Assembly (NCBI GenBank): GCA_900541045.1
Contig: UQID01000009.1
Span: 9,423 to 73,422, forward strand
DNA length: 64,000 bases
From: an uncultured Collinsella sp.
GTDB taxonomy: Bacteria > Actinomycetota > Coriobacteriia > Coriobacteriales > Coriobacteriaceae
Reading direction: 5' to 3'
In this document: positions 36,315-44,933 of the stretch, in pieces
Numbering within the stretch: position 1 is the first letter of the stretch
Layout: each line of letters begins with the position of its first letter
Notes under the pieces: generated by a model
What the model was told of the DNA's origin: nothing
Seen by the model: the letters and a program-made list of their open reading frames with translations, nothing else
Databases searched by the model: none
Translations under genes and position numbers: made by a program

Positions 36315-37019
36315 TCCGAAGGCGTTCCCGCTTGTGCTGGCTCCATCGCGACGATTGATTGCGGCTTGGCACAGTGCAGCGACATCGGGGGCATCGCCGC
36401 CTCTGTATGTCATGGCGAGCAAAGCGGCATCATAGATTTCATCATTGGTCACATCGGCGGCATCAATGGGGCAGAAGGCGAGAATCGAATCCTGTTCTGC
36501 AAGCTCGGCCAGATCGATCGTTTCACCCATGGCAAAGGCATCATCGAGGACGAGTGTGGCACTCGTGCATGGAATTTGATAGATCGTGCCATCCGCAGCG
36601 ATAGGGGAACCTGCTGCCTCGAGCGTGTATACACCTTGCGTGAGATTGATGCCAGAGCCATCGGAGGCGATGAACTCAATCCTGTCGACCGTTATTCCGT
36701 CGATGGTCTTGCCCGTAATATGTATCGGAACGTGCGATGCCCCGTTATCGGTGTCCCAGCCCGCAGCCGCGACATCCAGCACAATGGCGTGCTCCGAATG
36801 GGCAGATATAAAGTGCGACAACACCCGCCGCAGATGAAGACCCATACAGCTACCGCCGACAATGCCAATTACCAGCATGCAGACAAGAATGACCGCAACG
36901 TGGTTCCGAGGCTTTACCCGAAGCTCAGAATCAGCAGAGATGCCATTGACGGCAGCCCCGCACGCTGTGCAGTACCTCACGCCATCGCGCAACTCAGCCC
37001 CACAATAAGGACAATTCAT
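36288..37019 (-). CDS. Zinc-ribbon membrane protein, apparently truncated paralogue
   Basis: This 243-residue protein starts MNCPYCGAELRDGVRYCTAC, a CxxC-CxxC zinc ribbon, followed by a membrane segment (about residues 44-66) and the same middle domain as the gene at 2197 (AGWDTDNGASHVPIHITGK and AAGSPIAADGTIYQIP). Similarity ends at LCQAAINRRDGA. The other gene continues there with a coiled coil and a 110-residue domain. Here the last codons and stop lie in the arm of a family D palindrome. It may therefore be a truncated copy that still reads as an intact frame. The ATG at 37019 is chosen because the ribbon starts there. The upstream site, GGGGGCC, is weak. Confidence 0.65.
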   Translation of the reverse strand: MNCPYCGAELRDGVRYCTACGAAVNGISADSELRVKPRNHVAVILVCMLVIGIVGGSCMGLHLRRVLSHFISAHSEHAIVLDVAAAGWDTDNGASHVPIHITGKTIDGITVDRIEFIASDGSGINLTQGVYTLEAAGSPIAADGTIYQIPCTSATLVLDDAFAMGETIDLAELAEQDSILAFCPIDAADVTNDEIYDAALLAMTYRGGDAPDVAALCQAAINRRDGASTSGNAFGSCGEMRIN

Positions 37020-37451
37020 ACCGGCCCCCACAACCATAGACGTTCCTATCGAGGCCACTGTAAATCGACAATCCAAATCCAAGTTGCGCAACAATTAAAT
37101 CAAAGACGCGTCAAGCAAAAGTTTCTACCGGGAAAAGGGCCAATATCAGCAAAGTGCAATTCAGACCCCCCCAAGCATGCATTTGCTGCACCTAATAGAA
37201 ACGCGGCGACTCCTTGGTAGCGGCAGGCCGCGCACAGGGTTACCTCCCAAATCTTTCCGCAGGACGGAGGAGTCCCCGCAGCGCGAAGCGCACAGCGGGG
37301 GCTCCGACATGTCCGAGGACGATTTGGGAGGTAACCCTGTGCGCGGCCGGTGAGACCAAAACCCCGCCATGCTTCTTATGTGCAGCGAAGTTAATGCTGC
37401 TAAAATACAAAGCGCTCATGTAGTTTAAACGTACGACGATAAGGAGCACCA
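37020..37451. other. 432-base gap between the zinc-ribbon gene and ftsE
   Basis: It contains the 146-base palindrome at 37213-37358 and, beyond it, an AT-rich stretch with TAAAAT at 37401-37406 that could be an ftsE promoter. No convincing gene is seen in the first 190 bases. Confidence 0.5.
37213..37358. repeat. Long compound palindrome upstream of ftsE
   Basis: Perfect 28-bp arms lie at 37226-37253 and 37321-37348, and the pairing extends outward (TTGGT/ACCAA). Inside is a second hairpin with 11-bp arms (37269-37279 and 37295-37305) and a GCGC-GAA-GCGC tip. The whole could fold as one long branched stem. No copy elsewhere in the window was noticed. Confidence 0.8.
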
Positions 37452-38672
37452 GTGGGTAACCACTTCCGTACCTCCGGTGCGGGCGATGACGCCCCCAAGA
37501 CGCAGCCAGGCGCCGCGGGCACTCGTTTCGCCACCCCGGATTCAGAGGATCAGCTGTTTAGCCCGATCCCCGCACAGCCGGCAGATCAGGCACAGCCGGC
37601 ATCAGATCCCTTTGCCTACAATCCCACCAATGATGTCGAGCTTTCCGAGGCCGCGGGTTTTGAGCCCGTGCAGAAGGTGACCGCTCGCGTGGATCAGCCC
37701 CAGGCGGACGCTGTCGCGCCGCAACCTGTCATGGCCGGTATTCCCGACCCCATGGTTCCTGCGACTCCGGCGCCACAGCCTGCGCAGTCCGGTCTTTTTG
37801 CCGGTATTCCCGATCCTACGCAGCCCGCGGCTCCCGTAGTCGAGAGCGATCAGGCCGCCGAGGTCGCAAGCCTCGACAATGCGCTCAACAACCCCGACTT
37901 TACGTCGGTGTTTGCGCCCATCGATCCGCAGGCCAGCCGCAAGAAGATGGCCAAGCAGGCCGGTGTCGAGCCCGTCATCCTCATGGAGCACGTCACCAAA
38001 ATCTACCCGGCACAGCCCAACAAGCCCGCGCTCGACGACATCAACATCGAGATCTATCCTGGTGAGTTTGTCTTCCTGGTCGGTCACTCCGGCTCGGGTA
38101 AGACCACGCTGCTTTCGACGCTCAACCGCGACGTCAAGCCGACGAGCGGCCGCATTTTGGTCGCCGGCCAGGACCTCATGAAGATCAAGAACCGCAAAGT
38201 TCCGTTCTTGCGTCGCCAGATCGGTGCCGTGTTCCAGGACTTTAAGCTCCTGCCGCAGAAGACCGCCTACGAAAACGTGGCGTTTGCCCTGCAGTGCATC
38301 GGCAAGCCCAAGGGCGTCATTCGCAGCCAGGTGCCCGAGGTGCTTCGCCTGGTCGGTCTGGCCGATCAGATGGACTCTCTGCCCGATCAGCTGTCCGGTG
38401 GCGAGCAGCAGCGTGTCGCCGTTGCCCGCGCTATGGTCAACCGTCCGCCGCTGCTTATCTGCGACGAGCCCACGGGCAACCTCGACCCCGCGATTTCGCT
38501 GGGCATTATGAAGCTGCTCGAGCGCATTAACCGTACCGGCACCACCGTGATCGTCGCCACGCACGACCGCGAGATGGTCGATAGCATGCACCGTCGCGTG
38601 ATCGCCCTCGAGGGCGGCCACGTAATCCGCGACCAGGAGAGGGGAGGTTACGGCAACTATGGCACCAACTAA
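37452..38672 (+). CDS. ftsE: Cell division ATP-binding protein FtsE with N-terminal extension
   Basis: FtsE pairs with FtsX to control septal peptidoglycan hydrolases. The ABC ATPase covers about residues 176-400: Walker A GHSGSGKTTLL, Q-loop VFQDFKLLPQ, signature LSGGEQQRVAVARA, Walker B LLICDEPTGNLD and the H-loop ATHD. The first 175 residues are Pro/Ala/Gln-rich and disordered-looking, with two GIPDP repeats. Normal FtsE is about 230 residues. The GTG start follows AAGGAG, and internal ATG codons near the ATPase domain do not have a better ribosome binding site. It overlaps ftsX by 14 bases. Confidence 0.92.
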   Translation: MGNHFRTSGAGDDAPKTQPGAAGTRFATPDSEDQLFSPIPAQPADQAQPASDPFAYNPTNDVELSEAAGFEPVQKVTARVDQPQADAVAPQPVMAGIPDPMVPATPAPQPAQSGLFAGIPDPTQPAAPVVESDQAAEVASLDNALNNPDFTSVFAPIDPQASRKKMAKQAGVEPVILMEHVTKIYPAQPNKPALDDINIEIYPGEFVFLVGHSGSGKTTLLSTLNRDVKPTSGRILVAGQDLMKIKNRKVPFLRRQIGAVFQDFKLLPQKTAYENVAFALQCIGKPKGVIRSQVPEVLRLVGLADQMDSLPDQLSGGEQQRVAVARAMVNRPPLLICDEPTGNLDPAISLGIMKLLERINRTGTTVIVATHDREMVDSMHRRVIALEGGHVIRDQERGGYGNYGTN

Positions 38673-39579
38673 CGTGGGCTATTCGCTCAAAGAGGCTATC
38701 AGCCACTTCTTCCGTAACTGGACCACCTCGCTCGGCGCCGTCATCACGATCTTCCTTTCGCTGTTTATCATCGGCCTGTTCATTATGGGTTCCGCGATGC
38801 TGAACTCCGTGATCGGTACCGTCGAGGATCAGGTTGTCATCAATGCCTTTATTAGCGATGACGCCGATCAGGCAGATGTTCAGGCCTTTGAGGCCGAGCT
38901 CAAGACGTGGAGCAACGTCAAGTCCGTGACCTATAAGGATAAGGACGACGCGCTGGCCGAGTACACGAGCAAGATGTCGGGCAACGCCGACGCCACCATG
39001 AGTGCGCTCGACGGCCAGAACCCGCTGCCCGCCTCGTTTGCGATTGAGATGGACGATCCGTCTCAGGTCGAGAGCACGGCCAAGAAGCTCAAGAAGAACG
39101 CCGACTTCCAAAAGATCGCGGACGACGGCGACGTCAACGCGAGCGTGCTGTATGGCCAGGAGGAAGTGAGCCGCCTGTTCCAGGTGACCAACTACATTCG
39201 TATCGCCGCCGTGGTGCTCGTCGGCCTGCTGACCTTTATCGCGTTCATCTTTATCAACAACACGATTCGCCTGTCCATTACGGCGCGTCGTCGCGAGATT
39301 GCGATTATGCGCCTGGTGGGCGCCAGCAACGGCTTCATTCGCGGGCCGTTCATTACCGAGGGCGTGTTGCAGGCCATTCTGGGCTCGCTGCTTTCCATCG
39401 GTGTTTTGGAGCTGCTGCGCAATCTGATGATTCCGCGCCTGCAGGCGAGCGTCGGCTGGATGTCGTTTGCGCTGCCGATGCAGTACTATCTGGTGACCTA
39501 CGCCGCACTGATTCTTGTCGGCGTGCTCATCGGCCTCTTTGGCTCTGCCATCGCCATGCGCCGTTATCTGCGCGTGTAG
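38659..39579 (+). CDS. ftsX: Cell division protein FtsX
   Basis: FtsX is the four-helix membrane partner of FtsE and passes its signal to extracellular peptidoglycan hydrolases. The 306-residue product has a membrane segment at about 24-48, an extracellular domain to about residue 175, and three further membrane segments (about 180-205, 235-260, 275-300). The segment RREIAIMRLVGASNGFIRGPF lies between helices 2 and 3. The start lies inside the ftsE end, after GGGGAGG, so the two are translated together. Confidence 0.95.
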   Translation: MAPTNVGYSLKEAISHFFRNWTTSLGAVITIFLSLFIIGLFIMGSAMLNSVIGTVEDQVVINAFISDDADQADVQAFEAELKTWSNVKSVTYKDKDDALAEYTSKMSGNADATMSALDGQNPLPASFAIEMDDPSQVESTAKKLKKNADFQKIADDGDVNASVLYGQEEVSRLFQVTNYIRIAAVVLVGLLTFIAFIFINNTIRLSITARRREIAIMRLVGASNGFIRGPFITEGVLQAILGSLLSIGVLELLRNLMIPRLQASVGWMSFALPMQYYLVTYAALILVGVLIGLFGSAIAMRRYLRV

Positions 39580-39604
39580 GTATGCTTGGAATTCGTTCCT
39601 TCCA

Positions 39605-39637
39605 ACGGGTCGTTCCTTTTGGGACGGCCCGTTTTTT
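39605..39637 (+). terminator. Intrinsic terminator after ftsX
   Basis: CGGGTCGTTCC pairs (two G-U) with GGGACGGCCCG across a four-base loop. Six T follow, and the last one begins the family A palindrome. Confidence 0.85.
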
Positions 39638-39721
39638 GATCCCTAGGGGACGGAGGAAAACGGATCACTCGAATAGACCGACCCCCTAAGTGATCCGTTT
39701 TCCTCCGTCCCCTAGGGATCA
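39637..39721. repeat. Palindromic repeat, family A copy 2
   Basis: Perfect 33-bp arms (39637-39669 and 39689-39721) enclose a 19-base loop. The core GGACGGAGGAAAACGGATCA is identical to that of copies at 22159 and 51341. It abuts the T-run of the ftsX terminator. Confidence 0.92.
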
Positions 39722-39771
39722 TTTGGGTAGACTCTTGGGGTGTAAACGGCTATCGATAGTAAGGAGGCGCC

Positions 39772-41907
39772 ATGGGGCGCAATAACAAACATAAGCGTGG
39801 AGCTCGCAATAAACGCGGGCCGGTGCGCAGCGAGCGTCGTCCAAGCATGACTGGCCGCGTGCAGCTCCATGAGCACAGTGCCTATGTCATAACCGAAAAC
39901 GGCGACTACAAGGTCATGGGCCGCGGCAAGCGCGAGATCATGGATGGCGATACCGTTGCCGTGAGCATTAAGAACAGCCCGCATGGTGAGCGTCGCGCCG
40001 TGATTGAGGGCGTCATCGAGCGTGCCGCCATCAGCGTGGTGGGCACGTATCAGACGGCCGGCCCGCTTGGTGTGATCGAGCCGCTCGATTCGCGTCTCAA
40101 AGCCGATTTCTTTATTTTGCCCGAGGACACTTCGGCGGAGCGCCTGGGCGTGCGTCCTGGCGATGTCGTCGTCGCGCGCATCCTAACGTATCCGACGCGT
40201 CTGGAATCGGGCACGGTGACGATCGATCGCCGCATTGGCGGCGATGACGCGCCCGATTTGGGTGTTCAGTATGTGATGGCGCGTTATGGCTATACCGACA
40301 GCTATCCCGAGGCCGCACTTGCCGAGGCCGAGGCGCTTACGCTCGATGTGACCGCAGCGCTTAAAGACCCGCTTCGTCGTGACCTGCGCGATCGTTTTGT
40401 CATCACCATCGACCCGGTTGATGCGCGCGACTTTGACGATGCCATCTCGCTCGAGCGCACGCCCGAGGGCGGCTATAAGCTGGGCGTGCATATCGCCGAC
40501 GTTTCGCACTATGTTGCCTGGGACGGGCATATCGACCTGGAGGCCCGCCATCGCACGACGTCGGTGTACCTTGCCGATCGCGTGCTTCCCATGCTGCCCG
40601 AGCGCCTGTCTAATGACCTGTGTTCCCTGCGCCCCGATGAGGATCGCCTGGCGTTTACCGTCGACATCGAGCTCGACGCGCAGGGCCGTGTGCGTCATTA
40701 TGATCCCTATCCCAGTGTGATTCGCTCGCGTGTGCGTATGGACTATGACGGTGCCGAGGCGCTGCTGGTGCGTGCCGGCGCAGTTGAGTATTCCGTGTTG
40801 GAGGGCGCTGCGGAGGATGTCGCTGTGGCCGAAGCCTCGCGCGAAAAAGCGCTTGAGCGCGGGCTTGCGTGCGAGGACACTGCTCACAGCTGTAACGTTG
40901 ACCTGGCCGATTTCCTGGTCGCCGCAAACGAACTCGCGGAGCTTCGGCGTCGCATACGTCGCGCACGCGGTTCGGTCGACTTTGATACGGCCGAGATTCG
41001 CGCGCTGCTGGATGAGGACGGCGTGCCTGTGCAGATTGTGGCACGCGAGCGTTCCTGCGCAACCTCGCTTATCGAGGAGGCAATGCTGCTGGCTAACGAG
41101 TGCGTGGCCGAGTGGCTGGCCGACCGCGATATCGAGGCGTGCTATCGTGTGCATGATGACCCCAGCCCCGACAGCCTACACGGTGCTGCTGTGGCGCTGA
41201 CGCAGCTCGGCATCATCGATGATCGCCGTGCGGCGGGTATTGCCCTGGGAAGTCCTGATGAGTTGCAGGCGACGGTTGACGCCGCTGCCGGCACGGCTAA
41301 CGCGCCACTCGTCAACACGCTCCTTTTGCGAAGTATGCAGCGTGCGTTGTATAAGCCTCGCAACGAGGGCCACTTTGCGCTCGCTGCGTCGCGCTACTGC
41401 CACTTTACAAGCCCCATTCGCCGTTATCCCGATCTGGTGGTGCATCGCGTACTCAAGCTGCAGCTGGCATACGAGCAGCTGGGTGGAAAAGACGCCTTGG
41501 TGCGTACGCCGAGGCTGATCGGAAAAGGCCGAGAGTCGCTTCCGCGCATCCTGCCGCAAATCTGCCGCGCGTGCAGCGATGCCGAGCGTGCGGCCGACGC
41601 TGCCAGCCATGCGACGCAAAAAATCAAGATTGCGCAGTACTACGAGGATCGCCTGGGCGAGCGCTATGCCGGAACGGTCTCATGGGTCAGCAGCATGGGG
41701 CTATTTGTGCGCCTTGATCTAACGCAGGTCGAGGGACTGGTTTCCATTAAGAGTTTGGGTAACGAGTGGTTTGAGTTTGACGAGGACGCGCTCACGTTGA
41801 CGGGTGCCGACACGGGGCGTCGTTTTGAGTTGGGGCAGCGCGTGATTATCGAGGTCTCGCGCGTCAACACTACTCGCGGACATTTGGACTTTAAGCTCAT
41901 TCATTAA
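39772..41907 (+). CDS. rnr: Ribonuclease R
   Basis: RNase R is a 3'-5' exoribonuclease that degrades structured RNA and works with tmRNA-SmpB in quality control (smpB is at 49.9 kb). The 711-residue product has an N-terminal basic stretch, cold-shock domains, the RNB catalytic domain with DPVDARDFDDAISL (about residues 214-227; catalytic aspartates) and a C-terminal S1 domain from about residue 625 (GTVSWVSSMGLFVRLDLTQ). A good AAGGAGG precedes the ATG. Confidence 0.94.
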   Translation: MGRNNKHKRGARNKRGPVRSERRPSMTGRVQLHEHSAYVITENGDYKVMGRGKREIMDGDTVAVSIKNSPHGERRAVIEGVIERAAISVVGTYQTAGPLGVIEPLDSRLKADFFILPEDTSAERLGVRPGDVVVARILTYPTRLESGTVTIDRRIGGDDAPDLGVQYVMARYGYTDSYPEAALAEAEALTLDVTAALKDPLRRDLRDRFVITIDPVDARDFDDAISLERTPEGGYKLGVHIADVSHYVAWDGHIDLEARHRTTSVYLADRVLPMLPERLSNDLCSLRPDEDRLAFTVDIELDAQGRVRHYDPYPSVIRSRVRMDYDGAEALLVRAGAVEYSVLEGAAEDVAVAEASREKALERGLACEDTAHSCNVDLADFLVAANELAELRRRIRRARGSVDFDTAEIRALLDEDGVPVQIVARERSCATSLIEEAMLLANECVAEWLADRDIEACYRVHDDPSPDSLHGAAVALTQLGIIDDRRAAGIALGSPDELQATVDAAAGTANAPLVNTLLLRSMQRALYKPRNEGHFALAASRYCHFTSPIRRYPDLVVHRVLKLQLAYEQLGGKDALVRTPRLIGKGRESLPRILPQICRACSDAERAADAASHATQKIKIAQYYEDRLGERYAGTVSWVSSMGLFVRLDLTQVEGLVSIKSLGNEWFEFDEDALTLTGADTGRRFELGQRVIIEVSRVNTTRGHLDFKLIH

Positions 41908-41936
41908 CCGGCACGGAGTGAGTATCGGCAGAGCGT

Positions 41937-41967
41937 AGAGGGCGGTCTTTCGGGGCCGCCCTCTTTG
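41937..41967 (+). terminator. Probable terminator after rnr
   Basis: AGAGGGCGGTC pairs with GGCCGCCCTCT (one G-U) across a short loop, with a short T-run. Confidence 0.65.
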
Positions 41968-42030
41968 CGTGTCTCTTGATTACCCTGCCATGAGCTCGGC
42001 CGCTTCTTCATATGCTTTTGGGAGATAGGA

Positions 42031-42062
42031 CCTACCAAAACAAACCTGTCCCTATTTGGCAG
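42031..42062. repeat. Palindromic repeat, family F copy 2
   Basis: CCTACCAAA and TTTGGCAGG enclose ACAAACCTGTCCC. It resembles the element at 28947-28980 and lies just before the recombinase gene. Confidence 0.4.
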
Positions 42063-42085
42063 GTTTACGAGAGAGCGGGGATGTT

Positions 42086-42691
42086 GTGGCAACGGTATAT
42101 GGGTATGCGCGAGTGAGCTCGCGCGATCAAAATTTGAATCGCCAGTTGGATGCGCTGAGCGCCTATGGCGTGGAGCCGGCGAATGTCTTTGCCGACCGTG
42201 CGAGCGGTAAGGACTTTGATCGCCCGCGGTATCGGGAATTGCTTCATGTCTTGGCTTCCGGCGACGTGTTGGTGGTGCTTTCCATCGATCGGCTGGGTCG
42301 AAACTACAGCGAGATACTCGAGGAATGGCGTCGTATAACCAAGGAACTTGGTGCGGCCATCGTTGTGCTGGACATGCCGTTGCTCGATACGCGTGCGAGA
42401 GATTGCGGCGGATCGGATGTGACCAGCACGCTGATCGCCGATATCGTTTTACAGCTGTTGAGCTATGTGGCGCAGGTGGAACGAGAGAACATCCACCGTC
42501 GTCAGGCGGAGGGAATCGCGGCGGCGCGGCCGCGCGGCGTGCGTTTTGGTCGACCCCGCAAGCCGTGCCCTCCGCAATTTGAACGAGTGCGCGATATCTA
42601 TGAGGCGGGCAATATTACCCGGAGTCAGGCGGCAAAGCGCCTAGGTGTGTGCGTGGGGACCTTCGATCGCTGGATGCGCGAGACGGAGTAG
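42086..42691 (+). CDS. Serine recombinase (resolvase/invertase family)
   Basis: This 201-residue protein has the N-terminal resolvase domain with the catalytic serine in YARVSSRDQN (residues 7-16 from the GTG start), RASGKDFDRPRY and SIDRLGRNYSEI. It ends in a helix-turn-helix (TRSQAAKRLGVCVGTFDRWM) that would bind the crossover site. The GTG at 42086 follows GAGAGCGGGG. No transposase or paired inverted repeats marking an invertible segment were seen around it, so it may be a remnant of a mobile element or a stand-alone invertase. Confidence 0.87.
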   Translation: MATVYGYARVSSRDQNLNRQLDALSAYGVEPANVFADRASGKDFDRPRYRELLHVLASGDVLVVLSIDRLGRNYSEILEEWRRITKELGAAIVVLDMPLLDTRARDCGGSDVTSTLIADIVLQLLSYVAQVERENIHRRQAEGIAAARPRGVRFGRPRKPCPPQFERVRDIYEAGNITRSQAAKRLGVCVGTFDRWMRETE

Positions 42692-43090
42692 GGGAGCCGG
42701 GGATGCGGACTCAGCGACTACCGCCGCCCATCCCGACCCGCTTGCCCCCGTTCGCATATGGATGGGCACCAACATCCGTCGTGTCGCCCATACCGTAGAG
42801 TTCTTCTTTGTTGGGCTGTTTGTCTCGTTGGCGGCGGTGTGCTTGGATAAGCGCACGACCCGTCCCATTGGCGCCCACGCGAGACGCTGTTAACAACCCT
42901 GTTACGAATAATGCGACCTTGATGAATCATTTTGTGTCGCGCGTATTTCCGAGCGGTCGGATTTGAGGGGCGAGCGGTAGAACGCTCGCCCTTTGTGCGC
43001 CACGATGCGGCACAATGTACCGCAAAAGCTGTTTGTATCCGGTACGAATCGTTCGTTGGTCTTTAATTCTTCTCAACGGAGGTGTTTGAG
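42692..43090. other. 399-base gap between the recombinase and the MurNAc regulator
   Basis: A possible 43-codon frame with one hydrophobic stretch begins at ATG 42762 but lacks a ribosome binding site. A terminator-like hairpin lies at 42968-42994. The stretch 42890-42960 is AT-richer and may hold the promoter for the MurNAc operon. No defined operator was identified. Confidence 0.4.
42968..42994 (+). terminator. Terminator-like hairpin upstream of the MurNAc genes
   Basis: GGGCGAGCG pairs with CGCTCGCCC across a 6-base loop, followed by TTT. Confidence 0.55.
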
Positions 43091-43942
43091 ATGGCAAACG
43101 GATTGCTTTTGCGGCTTCGCGAGCGTGAGCTCAGCGCGAGCCCGGCGGAACGCAATGTCATCGCATATGTAAGCGCTCATCCGCACGAGGTGGTCGGGCT
43201 GTCCGTCCGCGGTCTTGCCGATGTCACGTTCTCCTCGCCCTCGAGCATTTTGCGCTTTTGCAAGCGTTTGGGTTTTGCGGGCTACAAGGAGTTCCAGCGC
43301 GAACTGATTGCCGAGCTGGCGCTCTTAGGTGACAAGAAAGACATAGCCCTCGAGGACATCTCCATGGATGACAGCGTCGAACGTATCGTGGGGAAGGTGA
43401 TGAAAAGCAACGTGCGCACGATCGAGGCGACGGCGCGAACGCTCGATTACACCGTCTTGGAGCGATGCGCGGCCCGTCTTAAGCGGGCGCGCGCGGTCAA
43501 TCTGTTCGGTATTGGTGCCTCTCGTTTGGTCGCGCACGACCTGGCGCAAAAGCTCATGCGTGTCGACAAAGAGTGCCATCTGTACGACGACTGGCATGAT
43601 CAGCTCTTATGTGCCAAGAACATGCATGAGGGCGATATGGCAATCGCCTTTAGCTACTCGGGCTTGACGCAAGAGGTGCTGGACTGCACCGCCGAGGCTC
43701 AACGTCACAACTGTCCCGTTGTGGCCGTTACCAAAGTAGATGGATCATCCAAGCTTGCCACCATGGCCGATGCCGTGCTCGGCGTCGCTGCGAGTGAACC
43801 CTTGGTCCGCAGCGGTGCCATGGCTTCGCGTATGGCCCAGCTTATGGTTGTCGATGCCCTGTACGCTGCTTACGTTGCCAGCGACTACGAACGGGCGACG
43901 CATGTCATAAAGCAAAACTACATCGAGAAACAGGAAAGATGA
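43091..43942 (+). CDS. RpiR/MurR family transcriptional regulator
   Basis: This 283-residue protein has the RpiR layout. The N-terminal helix-turn-helix includes LADVTFSSPSSILRFCKRLGF (about 38-58) and a C-terminal SIS sugar-phosphate domain follows (VNLFGIGASRLVAHDL, then AFSYSGLTQEVLD). It heads the MurNAc salvage genes and probably senses MurNAc-6-phosphate to control murQ-murP-mupG (inference from context and from MurR of E. coli). The ATG at 43091 is chosen because ACGGAGGTG lies just before it. A codon at 43082 falls within that site. Confidence 0.9.
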   Translation: MANGLLLRLRERELSASPAERNVIAYVSAHPHEVVGLSVRGLADVTFSSPSSILRFCKRLGFAGYKEFQRELIAELALLGDKKDIALEDISMDDSVERIVGKVMKSNVRTIEATARTLDYTVLERCAARLKRARAVNLFGIGASRLVAHDLAQKLMRVDKECHLYDDWHDQLLCAKNMHEGDMAIAFSYSGLTQEVLDCTAEAQRHNCPVVAVTKVDGSSKLATMADAVLGVAASEPLVRSGAMASRMAQLMVVDALYAAYVASDYERATHVIKQNYIEKQER

Positions 43943-43952
43943 GGTGAATGAA

Positions 43953-44876
<924 letters not shown>

Positions 44877-44933
44877 GTGCGCGGCGTGAGCTGATATGAC
44901 ATCCAGACGAGATACCCAATACAAGGAGGAGTT

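Noticed and set aside
42086..42691. Invertible DNA segment controlled by the serine recombinase
   Set aside because: No pair of matching inverted sites flanking a promoter or gene was found nearby, so only the recombinase itself is reported.
42762..42893. Small membrane protein frame (43 codons)
   Set aside because: It has one hydrophobic stretch but no ribosome binding site and no clear context. The evidence is too thin to call a gene.
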